From positions 496,001-560,000 of the forward strand of contig CALKJO010000009.1 of the NCBI GenBank assembly GCA_937995825.1: a stretch of DNA of 64,000 nucleotides, given 5' to 3'. Every line of letters starts with the position of its first letter. Position 1 is the first letter of the stretch. A model generated the notes under the pieces. That model did not search any database, was not told the origin of the DNA, and saw only the letters and a list, made by a program, of their open reading frames with translations. The stretch comes from an uncultured Anaerolineae bacterium (GTDB taxonomy: Bacteria > Chloroflexota > Anaerolineae > Aggregatilineales > Phototrophicaceae). Positions 8,222 to 16,450 of this stretch are shown piece after piece. The translations under genes were made by a program, and so were the position numbers.

Positions 8222-9118
8222 ATGTTCTCATCCGGTGTCAAGCAGCGTCAAGCCGCCTTTTTTTTCGCGCTGCCCGCGCTTGTCCTGCTGCTCTCCGTCA
8301 GTATCTATCCGCTGCTGCGTACGTTGGGGCTGGCTTTTTCTTCGCTGGAGCTGACCATCTCCCCCGTCGAGACGTTCGTTGGTCTCAACAACTTCGCCAA
8401 GGCATTCGGCGATATGCGCTTCTGGAACGCGCTGCGCAACACGCTCATCCTGGTCACCGTCGGCGTGGCGATCCAGTTCGTCCTCGGAACAGTGCTAGCC
8501 GTTCTGTTGAGCGAGATTCGTTTCACGCGCATGATCTGGTTGATCGCTTTGCTGCTGCCAGTCATGATCGCGCCGGTGGTTTCTGGTTTTCAGTTTCGCG
8601 TGATTTATAACGATACTTTCGGACCGCTGAACTACCTGATCCGAGCGCTGTCCGGTGGGGCAGTCGCTGCGCCGCCGTGGCTGGCGGACACGCGCACCGC
8701 GCTGCTGACGATCATGATCACCGATGTATGGCAGTGGACGCCGTTCATGATGCTGTTGATGCTCGCTGGTCTGGAGTCTATTCCTGTTGAGCTGACCGAA
8801 GCAGCGCAGGTAGATGGCGCAGGCTATTGGGATATTTTCTGGCGCATCAAAATGCCGATGCTGCTGCCGGTGATCGTCATTGGCTTGCTCATCCGCGTGA
8901 TGGACACGTTCAAGACCTTCGATCTGGTCTTCCTGCTCACTGGCGGCGGACCCGGCAGCTCAACTGAGACAATCGCATACTACACTTACCTCAACGGCTT
9001 CCGCTTTTTCAGCATGGGATACACTGCCGCCATCGCCTTCATTCAGCTCATCATTATCATCGTTATAGCGCGCTTTTTCATGATAGCTCAGAAGCGCGTG
9101 CGCGGAGGCAGCGCATAG
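8222..9118 (+). CDS. CUT1 sugar ABC transporter permease, MalF/UgpA type
   Basis: 298 residues with about six membrane helices starting at FFFALPALVLLLSVSIYPLL. The cytoplasmic EAA loop is present (EAAQVDGAGYWDIFWRIKMP, about residues 194-213), the contact to the ATPase. The TGGGPGSST segment near the C-terminus is typical of this permease type. Followed 15 bases later by the partner permease; preceded by the binding-protein gene and a hairpin. No ATPase gene follows on this strand, so it probably uses the one at 10029-11141. Confidence 0.92.
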   Translation: MFSSGVKQRQAAFFFALPALVLLLSVSIYPLLRTLGLAFSSLELTISPVETFVGLNNFAKAFGDMRFWNALRNTLILVTVGVAIQFVLGTVLAVLLSEIRFTRMIWLIALLLPVMIAPVVSGFQFRVIYNDTFGPLNYLIRALSGGAVAAPPWLADTRTALLTIMITDVWQWTPFMMLLMLAGLESIPVELTEAAQVDGAGYWDIFWRIKMPMLLPVIVIGLLIRVMDTFKTFDLVFLLTGGGPGSSTETIAYYTYLNGFRFFSMGYTAAIAFIQLIIIIVIARFFMIAQKRVRGGSA

Positions 9119-9133
9119 CCAAGGGAAGGAAGG

Positions 9134-9973
9134 ATGATGTTCAGGCGTAAACCCCTGCACCTGCAGTTGATCGGGGCGGCGGCGCTGCTGACAGCACTGT
9201 CTTTCTTTATGTTTCCGGTGATATGGATGTTTTTGACATCGTTCAAGACCCAGGATCAAATCTTCTCCGTCCCGCCGGTGCTGATCCCGCCTGCAGAGCA
9301 GTGGAACTTGGACAACTACATCGCCATTCTTACACAGAACAACGGCTTGCAGGGCGTGCGCGACACCGCGCTTGTGGCATCTGTCACCGCCTTCATCAGC
9401 GTGAGCATTGGCGCGCTGGCGGCGTACAGCTTAGCGCGGTTCCGTTTCGGCGGGGACGAATTTTCGTTCTGGATCATCTCGACGCGCATGTTTCCGCCGG
9501 TGGCATCCGCCGTCCCGCTGTTTCTCCTCTTCCGCCAGCTTGGTATCCTCGATACACACTGGGTGCTGATCATCGCCAATTCGGTGTTCAATGTCCCGTT
9601 CGCCGTGTGGCTTCTGAAAGGCTTCATTGAAGACCTGCCTGTGGAACTGGAAGAAGCAGCGCTGATCGAAGGCGCAACCTTTTTCGGCGCCTTCCGACGC
9701 ATTACCCTTCCGCTGATTGCGCCCGGCTTGGTCACTGCCTTTCTTTTCACCTTCGTCTTTACCTGGAACGAGTTCATGTTCGCCCTGCTGATGACGCGCC
9801 GCGCTGTTCGCCCAATGACCGTTGTGATCAGCTCTCTGGCGGGTGGTCACACGATCTTGTGGGCGCAGATCGCAGCAGCGGGCATGATTACCATCTTGCC
9901 GGGCGTGCTGGTGGTGGTCTTCCTGCACCGATATCTGGTGCGCGGCTTGACAATGGGCGCGCTCAAGAGCTGA
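9134..9973 (+). CDS. CUT1 sugar ABC transporter permease, MalG/UgpE type
   Basis: 279 residues, six predicted helices, second half of the permease pair. The EAA motif EAALIEGATFFGAFRRITLP lies around residues 174-193, followed by PLIAPGLVTAFLFTFVFTWNEF, the conserved W-N-E segment. A ribosome site GGAAGGA lies about 7 bases before the ATG at 9134. It ends 55 bases from the convergent ATPase gene, and no other gene lies between, so the plus-strand importer is a three-gene unit without its own ATPase. Confidence 0.92.
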   Translation: MMFRRKPLHLQLIGAAALLTALSFFMFPVIWMFLTSFKTQDQIFSVPPVLIPPAEQWNLDNYIAILTQNNGLQGVRDTALVASVTAFISVSIGALAAYSLARFRFGGDEFSFWIISTRMFPPVASAVPLFLLFRQLGILDTHWVLIIANSVFNVPFAVWLLKGFIEDLPVELEEAALIEGATFFGAFRRITLPLIAPGLVTAFLFTFVFTWNEFMFALLMTRRAVRPMTVVISSLAGGHTILWAQIAAAGMITILPGVLVVVFLHRYLVRGLTMGALKS

Positions 9974-10028
9974 AACGCGCCCCTACGCTTAGATTTACCG
10001 GCTCATCCTTCGCCAGCGCGCTGACCGC

Positions 10029-11141
10029 TCAATTGAGCAGCGTGTGCGTCGTCTCAGTGTCGAAGAGATGGATGTGGCTTTCGTCAAAGGCGAGACCGAC
10101 CTGATCGCCAATTCTGCCTGTAAAGCGCAGATCATTGGTGCTGGATACCAGCAGATGCTCGCCGACTTTAACATGGACAAAAGTCACATCGCCAGTTGGC
10201 TCAACAGTATAAATCTCCGCCGGAACCGAGTCGGCGCTGTCATCTGCTGCGCCGTTCTGGACGATGGGAATCGCCGTGTGACGGATGCCAAGGATCACGC
10301 GGCGGCTGGGCGCGTTCTGAAGCGCCGCCTTGATCTTTGGCGTCTTCGGGCGGAAGCGCAGCGCGCCATCCCCAACCAGCACCGGATCGCCATCCACATA
10401 CTCGATCATCGTTGAGAGCAGATTCATCGGTGGACTGCCCATGAATCCGGCTACAAACGTGTTCGCCGGCTTGTGGAAGACCTCATCCGGCGTGCCATAC
10501 TGCTGAAGCACGCCGTGATTCATGATCGCCACTTTGTCGCTCATAGTCATCGCTTCAAGCTGGTCGTGGGTGACATACACGACGGTCGCGCCAAGTTCAC
10601 CCTGCAAATGCTTGAGTTCGGCGCGCATGTGGACGCGCAGCTTGGCGTCGAGGTTAGAGAGCGGCTCATCCATCAAAAAGACCGCCGGATCGCGCACCAG
10701 CGCCCGCCCCACTGCGACACGCTGCTGCTGCCCGCCCGAAAGCTGGCGCGGTTTACGGTCGAGCAGCGCCGTAATGCCCAAGATTTCGGCAGCGCGCATC
10801 ACCTGCGCGTGGCGCTTGTCTTTGTCCACACCGCGCATCCGCAGCGGGAATTCGAGGTTCTGATAAACGGTTTTATGCGGGTAGAGCGCGTAATTCTGAA
10901 AGACCATCGCGATGTCGCGATCTTTGGGGTCGAGATCGTTGACGATCTTGTTCCCGATCTTGATGTTGCCGCTGGTCAGCTCGATCAAGCCCGCGATCAT
11001 GTTCAGCGTGGTCGTCTTACCGCAGCCGCTCGGACCGACCAACGTGACAAATTCGCCATCTTTGATCGTGAGCGAGACTCGATTCACCGCCAGCGTTGAG
11101 CCGTAGCTCTTAACGACATTTTCAAGAATAACTTCTGCCAT
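10029..11141 (-). CDS. Sugar ABC transporter ATPase, MalK/UgpC/MsmK family
   Basis: 370 residues. Walker A GPSGCGKTT (about 37-45), Q-loop FQNYALYPH, signature LSGGQQQRVAVGRAL, Walker B VFLMDEPLSNLDAKLR, H-loop VYVTHDQ; then the OB/TOBE regulatory domain (about 245-370). It energises CUT1 sugar uptake on the inner membrane face. Last gene of the minus-strand order binding protein, MalF-type, MalG-type, ATPase, with 33 bases to the upstream permease. The adjacent plus-strand importer has no ATPase, so this one probably serves both, as known for multi-system ATPases such as MsmK. Confidence 0.94.
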   Translation of the reverse strand: MAEVILENVVKSYGSTLAVNRVSLTIKDGEFVTLVGPSGCGKTTTLNMIAGLIELTSGNIKIGNKIVNDLDPKDRDIAMVFQNYALYPHKTVYQNLEFPLRMRGVDKDKRHAQVMRAAEILGITALLDRKPRQLSGGQQQRVAVGRALVRDPAVFLMDEPLSNLDAKLRVHMRAELKHLQGELGATVVYVTHDQLEAMTMSDKVAIMNHGVLQQYGTPDEVFHKPANTFVAGFMGSPPMNLLSTMIEYVDGDPVLVGDGALRFRPKTPKIKAALQNAPSRRVILGIRHTAIPIVQNGAADDSADSVPAEIYTVEPTGDVTFVHVKVGEHLLVSSTNDLRFTGRIGDQVGLAFDESHIHLFDTETTHTLLN

Positions 11142-11174
11142 AGAGTCATTTTCCTCTGTGCGCTCGGCGTCAGG

Positions 11175-12086
11175 CTATGCCTTGACCGCGCCCTGAGTCA
11201 GCGCCGAGACGAAATAACGCTGCAAGATCATGAAAATGATCACGACTGGGATGCTAATGATGACCGCTGTCGCCATCAAACCCGTCCAGTCGGACTGGTT
11301 CTCGCTGAAGAAGAAGGTCATACCGACGGGGAGCGTCCGCATATTGGTGGAGTATGCCAGATTGAGCGCATAGGGGAATTCATTCCACGCCTGCACGAAC
11401 GAGTAGATGACGGTCGCCGCGAGTCCGGGGGTGGTCAGCGGTAGAATGATGCGCACGAACGCGCCAAAGCGGGTGCAGCCATCGATGCGGGCGGCGCGCT
11501 CCAGTTCGGGCGGAATGCCGTCAAAGAAACCTTTCAGCAGCCAGATCGAGAGCGGCAGCGTAAAAGTCAGATAGGCGATGATCAAGCCCGCGTAGGTGTT
11601 GACAAGCTGAAGCGCGGTCATCAAAGTGAAGAGCGGGATGAGGAACACGATCAGCGGGAACATGTTGCGCGCCAGGATAGCAAAATACGCCACCTGTTTG
11701 CCGGGAAAACGGAAACGGCTAAAGGCATATGCCGCTGGAGCCGCGATCATGACCGAAAATACCGAGCTGGCAACGGAGACAATCGTGCTGTTCAGAAAAT
11801 ACGTGCCGAAATAGCGACCAGACGGCGTGAGCGGTTCGGTCACGCGGATGAAATTCTCCAGCGTGGCATTGGTCGGGATGATCGTGGTCGGTTCACGAAA
11901 GACATCGCTGCGCGGCTTGATCGCCGTCGAAACCATCCACACCATCGGCAGCGCGGCAAACAGCGCCAGCACCATCGTCCCAGCATAGATGATGGTCAGC
12001 CGCAGTAATGCCCGCCGCTGTTTGATCCCGAAACGCCGCGCTGGATAGGCGACAGCCTGAGAGCCTCCCTGAGTGATCGCGCTCAT
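11175..12086 (-). CDS. CUT1 sugar ABC transporter permease, MalG type
   Basis: 303 residues, six predicted helices, beginning with a basic cytoplasmic tail (RRFGIKQRRALLR). EAA loop ERAARIDGCTRFGAFVRIIL (about 194-213), then LPLTTPGLAATVIYSFVQAWNEF with the conserved W-N-E. The ATG overlaps the stop of the upstream permease by four bases, so the pair is translationally coupled. Partner of the MalF-type gene at 12083-13039 and served by the ATPase that follows. Confidence 0.93.
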   Translation of the reverse strand: MSAITQGGSQAVAYPARRFGIKQRRALLRLTIIYAGTMVLALFAALPMVWMVSTAIKPRSDVFREPTTIIPTNATLENFIRVTEPLTPSGRYFGTYFLNSTIVSVASSVFSVMIAAPAAYAFSRFRFPGKQVAYFAILARNMFPLIVFLIPLFTLMTALQLVNTYAGLIIAYLTFTLPLSIWLLKGFFDGIPPELERAARIDGCTRFGAFVRIILPLTTPGLAATVIYSFVQAWNEFPYALNLAYSTNMRTLPVGMTFFFSENQSDWTGLMATAVIISIPVVIIFMILQRYFVSALTQGAVKA

Positions 12087-13039
12087 CCTTCAAACTCCGC
12101 TGATCTATCGCTCCCTCGCGTCAGGGTGCGCACATAGTAGTAGCTGAAAACGCCCAGAATGATGAACAACACCACTGAGATCGCCGACGAAAAACCATAG
12201 CGCAGGTTGCGAATGCCCGTGCCGTAAATCCAGGTGATGATGATCTCAGATTGGTTCGCCGGTCCGCCGCCGGTCATAATCCAGGGGATGGTGAATGAAT
12301 TAAAGTTGCCGATTACCGTCAGCACTGTGGTCACCATGATGACGGGCATCAACTGAGGAATGGTGATCTCCATAAACTGCTGAAAGACGTTCGCGCCGTC
12401 CACACGCGCCGCCTTGTACAGGTCTTGTGGGATCGCCTGCAAGCCCGCCAGGATCATGATCATGACAAAGGGGAAGGTTTTCCAAGTGTTGACCAGCACC
12501 AATGACCACATGACCAGATTGCCATCCTGAAGAAATGGGATCGGACGGTTGATCAAGCCGATCTGCTGAGCGAACATGCTGATGAAGCCTAGATCGGGAT
12601 GCATCAGCCAGCGCCACAAGTACGCGGCGGTCACATGCCCCAGCACGTAGGGGATGATCATCAGCGCCTTGAACAATCCCATGAAGGGCAGGCGGTTGTT
12701 GACCAACAGCGCCGCCGCCATCCCTAAAATAAATGAGGAGATAGTGCTGCCAATCGTCCAGCTCACCGTGTTGCGCATCACCAACCAAAACAATTGATGG
12801 TTGAACAGCTCGATATAGTTCCCCAGACCGATGAAAACCCAATCGGGGCTGCGCGCCGGCGTGTTGAAAAAGCTCAGCGTGATCGTGTAGATCAGCGGAT
12901 AGAGCAGCACCAACGCCATGATGAACAGCGCAGGACCGACGTAAAGATAGGCATGTCGATTTTTGATGATCTGCTGGAAGAGCGTTTGCCGGGGTCTCAC
13001 CAGAACCGGAACTGCCAGTTCGACGGGAATATTTGCCAT
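12083..13039 (-). CDS. CUT1 sugar ABC transporter permease, MalF type
   Basis: 318 residues with six predicted helices (first at LYVGPALFIMALVLLYPLIY). EAA motif KAARVDGANVFQQFMEITIP near residues 217-236 and TGGGPANQSEI later in the chain, both typical of the MalF/UgpA group. SD-like GGAG lies 15 bases upstream of the ATG. It follows the Tat-exported binding protein gene with a 96-base gap that holds a hairpin. It couples by ATGA overlap to the MalG-type gene. Confidence 0.93.
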   Translation of the reverse strand: MANIPVELAVPVLVRPRQTLFQQIIKNRHAYLYVGPALFIMALVLLYPLIYTITLSFFNTPARSPDWVFIGLGNYIELFNHQLFWLVMRNTVSWTIGSTISSFILGMAAALLVNNRLPFMGLFKALMIIPYVLGHVTAAYLWRWLMHPDLGFISMFAQQIGLINRPIPFLQDGNLVMWSLVLVNTWKTFPFVMIMILAGLQAIPQDLYKAARVDGANVFQQFMEITIPQLMPVIMVTTVLTVIGNFNSFTIPWIMTGGGPANQSEIIITWIYGTGIRNLRYGFSSAISVVLFIILGVFSYYYVRTLTRGSDRSAEFEG

Positions 13040-13088
13040 AACAATCTATTTAACTCCTGCCAAACAGCCCGCATTCATTGAAGAGCCA

Positions 13089-13116
13089 GGGGCAGCAAGA
13101 CTGATCCTGCTGCCCC
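13089..13116 (-). other. Intercistronic hairpin between binding protein and permease genes
   Basis: Perfect 9-bp stem GGGGCAGCA/TGCTGCCCC with a 10-base loop, in the 96-base gap between the minus-strand binding-protein stop (13136) and the next permease ATG (13039). No T-run follows on the minus strand. Same position and design as the hairpin at 8159-8183 but unrelated in sequence, pointing to differential mRNA stability rather than a mobile repeat. Confidence 0.7.
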
Positions 13117-13135
13117 GACCCCATTTTCCACGTAA

Positions 13136-14473
13136 CTACCGCGCCATCACTTCCTGAACAGCGCGCTCGGCTTCGGCGAGCGCATCCGCGATCGTCATCC
13201 GCTCCGTCAGCACATTCTGAAGCAGGGACGGGATGATCAGGTTCATGATCTCAGTCGACTCTGGGATCACTGGGAACGGAATGCCATATTCGAGCATACT
13301 AGTGGCGACATCGAGGAACGGAATCTGCTCCATGCGAATCTGGAACCACTCGTTGTCGAAACCATCGCGGTTGCCGGGGTTGCTGAACCACGCCAGCCGA
13401 TTCGCCCACTCCGGGTTGCAGCGCAGTTGGCAGAACGCCTTGATCGCGGGCAGGACATCTTCGTTAGCGCGATTGAAGATATGGATGTTGGAACCGCCGA
13501 ACACCGCCGCGCGGCGCACCGGACCGGAGGGGAAGAGCGTGAAGCCCATGAACGGCGCAAGCTCGGGGTTGTTCTGTGTAATGATGCGCAGCGCGGTCGG
13601 GTGGTCGATCATCATCGCCACGCGCTCAGCGATGAACAGCTCGCGGTTCTCAGCTTGTGAGTTATCCAGCGCCGAGCTGGGAGCGGAACGGTCGCGCACG
13701 TAGATGTCATACAACACTTGAAGCGCCGCCGCCGCTTCCGGCGAATTGATGCGCACCTCTTGATACTGAGGCTGTTCATCGGTTTCATCCAGCACGCTCG
13801 CGCCATATGCCCACAGCAGCGGCATGTTGCGGAACGGCGTGTTGCCGTGATTCTGGCGCGCGACGATGCCATAGCCGGATGCGCCGGTATTAGTGGTGAT
13901 CTGGTTGGAGAATTCCACCACGTCCTGCCACGTGGCTGGCGGCACTTCAGGATCGAGTCCAGCGGCTTCGAACAGGCGCTTGTTCCAGATGAAGGTCATC
14001 GTCTCGTTGTTGGTCGGGACACCGTAATACTCGCCCTCCCACAGGTTGGAGTTGAGCGCGCGGGGCCAGAACTGCTCATTGGTATAGCCCAGGTCAGCTG
14101 GGCTGAGCGGGCGCAGGAAGCCGCCGGCAGCAAACTCAACGCCCCACAGAATGGGCAGCACCGCCACGTCGGGACCGCCGCCGCCGCGCACCGCAGTGCG
14201 CAGCACGTCGAGCATCTCGCCGTAGCCCATCACTTCATAGCTAATGGTCACGTTCGGCATGAGCTGGGCGACCGCCGCGTCGAACGCATCGAGCTGTTCC
14301 TGTTCGAGCGTGGTATCCGGCGGGACGCGCCACCAGGTGAACGAACCCCGAAAGTCCTGCATCCGGTTGACGAGGTCGAGCATTGAAACATTGGGGATTG
14401 GAGCGAAAGAAGCCAGCCCGGCGGCTCCCATCATCTTCAACATGTCACGGCGGCTAATTTTGTGGTGCATCAT
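13136..14473 (-). CDS. Tat-exported sugar-binding protein of a CUT1 ABC importer
   Basis: 445-residue family 1 solute-binding protein. The N-terminus has a twin-arginine signal: SRRDMLKMMG followed by a weakly hydrophobic stretch (GAAGLASFAPIP), unlike the Sec signal of its plus-strand counterpart. Mature part: WWRVPPDTTLEQEQLDAF, a lobe with GPDVAVLPILWGVEFAAGGFLRPL, then PPATWQDVVEFSNQI and RELFIAERVAMMIDHP. AGGAG lies 8 bases upstream of the ATG at 14473. First gene of the four-gene importer operon ending in the ATPase. Tat export implies folding, or binding of a cofactor or ligand, before export; substrate unknown. Confidence 0.88.
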   Translation of the reverse strand: MMHHKISRRDMLKMMGAAGLASFAPIPNVSMLDLVNRMQDFRGSFTWWRVPPDTTLEQEQLDAFDAAVAQLMPNVTISYEVMGYGEMLDVLRTAVRGGGGPDVAVLPILWGVEFAAGGFLRPLSPADLGYTNEQFWPRALNSNLWEGEYYGVPTNNETMTFIWNKRLFEAAGLDPEVPPATWQDVVEFSNQITTNTGASGYGIVARQNHGNTPFRNMPLLWAYGASVLDETDEQPQYQEVRINSPEAAAALQVLYDIYVRDRSAPSSALDNSQAENRELFIAERVAMMIDHPTALRIITQNNPELAPFMGFTLFPSGPVRRAAVFGGSNIHIFNRANEDVLPAIKAFCQLRCNPEWANRLAWFSNPGNRDGFDNEWFQIRMEQIPFLDVATSMLEYGIPFPVIPESTEIMNLIIPSLLQNVLTERMTIADALAEAERAVQEVMAR

Positions 14474-14506
14474 GCTTTAATCTCCTAAAGACTAATCGTA
14501 ATTGCA

Positions 14507-14518
14507 GCAAGCGTTCGC
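14507..14518. promoter_or_regulatory. Possible degenerate LacI-type half-palindrome upstream of binding-protein gene
   Basis: GCAAGCGTTCGC, 34 bases upstream of the binding-protein ATG, shares the AGCGTTC core with the better palindrome at 6424-6441. Arms are imperfect, so this is a weak candidate for co-regulation of the importer with the dehydratase operon. Confidence 0.25.
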
Positions 14519-14616
14519 CTCAGCGATCCGGCGATCATGAAACTGACGTTAAGACTGTACCATGGTTTTACTATTTCGCCACAGACTCCCTCCTAAAAAA
14601 TATCTGTTTTTGGTCG

Positions 14617-15732
14617 CTACCAGTCGGCAACCGAGCCATCGGCGTGCCAGAGGCGCGGCGTCTCCCATGAGCCGTCATAGACCTTGTCCGCCAGCGCCGC
14701 TTCATCCAGCTCGATGCCCAAGCCAGGCTTGGTCGGCAGCGGGATGTAGCCATCGATGATCGCAAAGGGTTCCTTGAGATAACCCTCACCGGTCGTGACA
14801 TGCTCCTGCACCAGAAAATTCGGGATGCAGGCGTCCATCTGGAGGCACGCCGCCAGCGCGATCGGTCCGAGCGGGCAGTGCGGGGCGACCGCCGCGTAAT
14901 AGCATTCCGCCATTGCCGCGATCTTTTTGGTCTCCAGGATTCCACCCGCGTGCGAGATGTCCGGCTGCATGATCACCGCCGCCTGCTTCTCCAGCACTTC
15001 GCGGAAGCCCCATTTGGTGAAGAGGCGCTCCCCAGTCGCAATCGGGATCGACGTGCTGCGCGCTACCGTGACCATTGCATCGACATTTTCGGGCAGCACC
15101 GGTTCTTCGATGAACATCGGCGTATACGGTTCAAGCGCCTGCGCCAGCCGCACCGCCATCGCCGGGCTGACTCGCCCATGAAAATCGATGCCAATATCCA
15201 CTTCGCGCCCGACGGCTTCACGCAGCCCCGCGAAATGCTGCACAACCCGATCCATCGCGGCAGGGGTGTCAACGATGTTCAGCGCGCCGGGAATGCCCAC
15301 CTTGAGCGCCGTGAAGCCCATCGATGCGCTGACCTTCGCGCTTTCGATATAGTCGCCATAAGTATCGCCATGCACCCAACCGTACATGCGGATTTTATCG
15401 CGGGTGTGTCCGCCGAGCAGTTGATAAACCGGCTGACCGAGCCATTTGCCGACAATGTCCCAAAGCGCCTGCTCGATCCCAGACAGCGCGCTGGTCAGCA
15501 CTGCGCCGCCGCGATAAAACTGACCGCGATAGATCGCCTGCCAGTGATGTTCGATGCGGCGCGGGTCCTGCCCGATCAGGTAGCGCCCGATTTCATGCAC
15601 CGCCGCCGCAACGGTCTGCGCCCGCCCTTCAACAATCGGCTCGCCCAGTCCAACAATCCCCTCGTCGGTATGCACTTTCAGAAACAACCAGCGCGGTCTG
15701 ACAAAGATCGTTTCCAAACGGGTAATTTTCAT
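14617..15732 (-). CDS. dgoD: D-galactonate dehydratase
   Basis: 371 residues, close to the 382 of E. coli DgoD. Removes water from D-galactonate to give 2-keto-3-deoxy-galactonate in the cytosol (De Ley-Doudoroff route). Seen: capping domain with RGGAVLTSALSGIEQALWDI, barrel ligands in GIDFHGR, MFIEEPV and IATGERL, the Asp of MQPDISHAGG and the catalytic His of APHCPLGP. GGAGGT lies 10 bases upstream of the ATG. A good promoter (TTGCAA, 17 bases, TAAGAT) with an overlapping palindrome precedes it. No KDPGal kinase or aldolase is nearby except the RraA-like protein. Paralogues such as L-talarate or gluconate dehydratases are possible alternatives. Confidence 0.85.
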   Translation of the reverse strand: MKITRLETIFVRPRWLFLKVHTDEGIVGLGEPIVEGRAQTVAAAVHEIGRYLIGQDPRRIEHHWQAIYRGQFYRGGAVLTSALSGIEQALWDIVGKWLGQPVYQLLGGHTRDKIRMYGWVHGDTYGDYIESAKVSASMGFTALKVGIPGALNIVDTPAAMDRVVQHFAGLREAVGREVDIGIDFHGRVSPAMAVRLAQALEPYTPMFIEEPVLPENVDAMVTVARSTSIPIATGERLFTKWGFREVLEKQAAVIMQPDISHAGGILETKKIAAMAECYYAAVAPHCPLGPIALAACLQMDACIPNFLVQEHVTTGEGYLKEPFAIIDGYIPLPTKPGLGIELDEAALADKVYDGSWETPRLWHADGSVADW

Positions 15733-15768
15733 TTATAAAAGACCTCCACAATCGGGGGTTTGCATGGC

Positions 15769-15784
15769 TAAGATAAACATCTTA
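15769..15784. promoter_or_regulatory. Palindromic operator candidate overlapping the dgoD -10
   Basis: TAAGAT-AAAC-ATCTTA, a perfect 6-base inverted repeat. Its ATCTTA arm is the minus-strand -10 box (TAAGAT) of dgoD and the other arm falls near the expected start of transcription. A repressor there would block RNA polymerase directly. Whether it is a true operator or chance symmetry around a -10 is open. Confidence 0.45.
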
Positions 15785-15807
15785 TCATTATGGAAATGGC
15801 ATTGCAA
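15779..15807 (-). promoter_or_regulatory. Sigma-70 promoter of dgoD
   Basis: On the minus strand, -35 TTGCAA (15807-15802), 17-base spacer, -10 TAAGAT (15784-15779). Start of transcription would lie near 15772, leaving a leader of about 40 bases with GGAGGT before the dgoD ATG. Confidence 0.65.
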
Positions 15808-15854
15808 AAAGTCATGCGCAGCACGCCGTCCTGAGGAGACGTATACGACCGTTT

Positions 15855-16445
15855 ATGAACTTCGATCAAGCCACTGCCCACGCGGTTCAACTGCTGCACA
15901 GGCTCTCCCCCAAGCTGACCTATCATGACTTTGCGCATACGGTCAGCGATGTTGTCCCGGCTGCAAGAATGCTCGCAGAGGCGGAAAACCTCCCCGAATA
16001 CGATCAAATCCTGCTGCTGACCGCCGCGTATTATCACGATGTCGGCTTTCTCGAACAGCGCCAGGGTCATGAACTCGTCAGCGCCCGCATTGCTGGTGAG
16101 TCGCTGCCCCATTTTGGCTATTCGCGCACCGAGATTGCGTGCATCCAGGATTTGATCATGGCGACTAAGCTGCCGACGAATCCGCAAACGCTGATGCAAA
16201 AGCTGATCGCCGACGCCGATCTCGACTCGCTGGGCAGGACGGATTTCTGGTCACGCAGCATGGCGCTGCGCGCAGAAATGGCAGCTCAGCAGATTTACTT
16301 CAGCGACGCCGACTGGTACGCCAACCAGATCGCATTCCTCAGCAGTCACCGCTACTGGTCAGAGGCGGCGCGGCAGCTGCGCGACGCGCAAAAAGCGCTT
16401 AATCTCGCCGACATGACCGCGCGCCTTCATGCTGAAGTCGGCTGA
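15855..16445 (+). CDS. HD-domain metal-dependent phosphohydrolase
   Basis: 196 residues. Metal-binding HD signature: H in YHDFAHT (about 24-30), HD pair in AAYYHDVGF (about 59-66), H in QGHELVSARIA and a distal Asp in ADADLDSLG (about 122). The arrangement matches small HD hydrolases that act on nucleotides or phosphate esters; the exact substrate cannot be told. It is transcribed away from dgoD and ends 6 bases from the convergent O-antigen-ligase-like gene. No partner domain (GGDEF, RelA synthetase) is present. Confidence 0.85.
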   Translation: MNFDQATAHAVQLLHRLSPKLTYHDFAHTVSDVVPAARMLAEAENLPEYDQILLLTAAYYHDVGFLEQRQGHELVSARIAGESLPHFGYSRTEIACIQDLIMATKLPTNPQTLMQKLIADADLDSLGRTDFWSRSMALRAEMAAQQIYFSDADWYANQIAFLSSHRYWSEAARQLRDAQKALNLADMTARLHAEVG

Positions 16446-16450
16446 GACCG

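Noticed and set aside
14800..15738. 312-codon plus-strand frame opposite dgoD
   Set aside because: Antisense shadow; all enolase-superfamily motifs are in the minus-strand frame.
15768..16199. 143-codon minus-strand frame over the HD-domain gene and dgoD promoter
   Set aside because: The plus strand carries the intact HD motifs, and this frame would run through the dgoD promoter.
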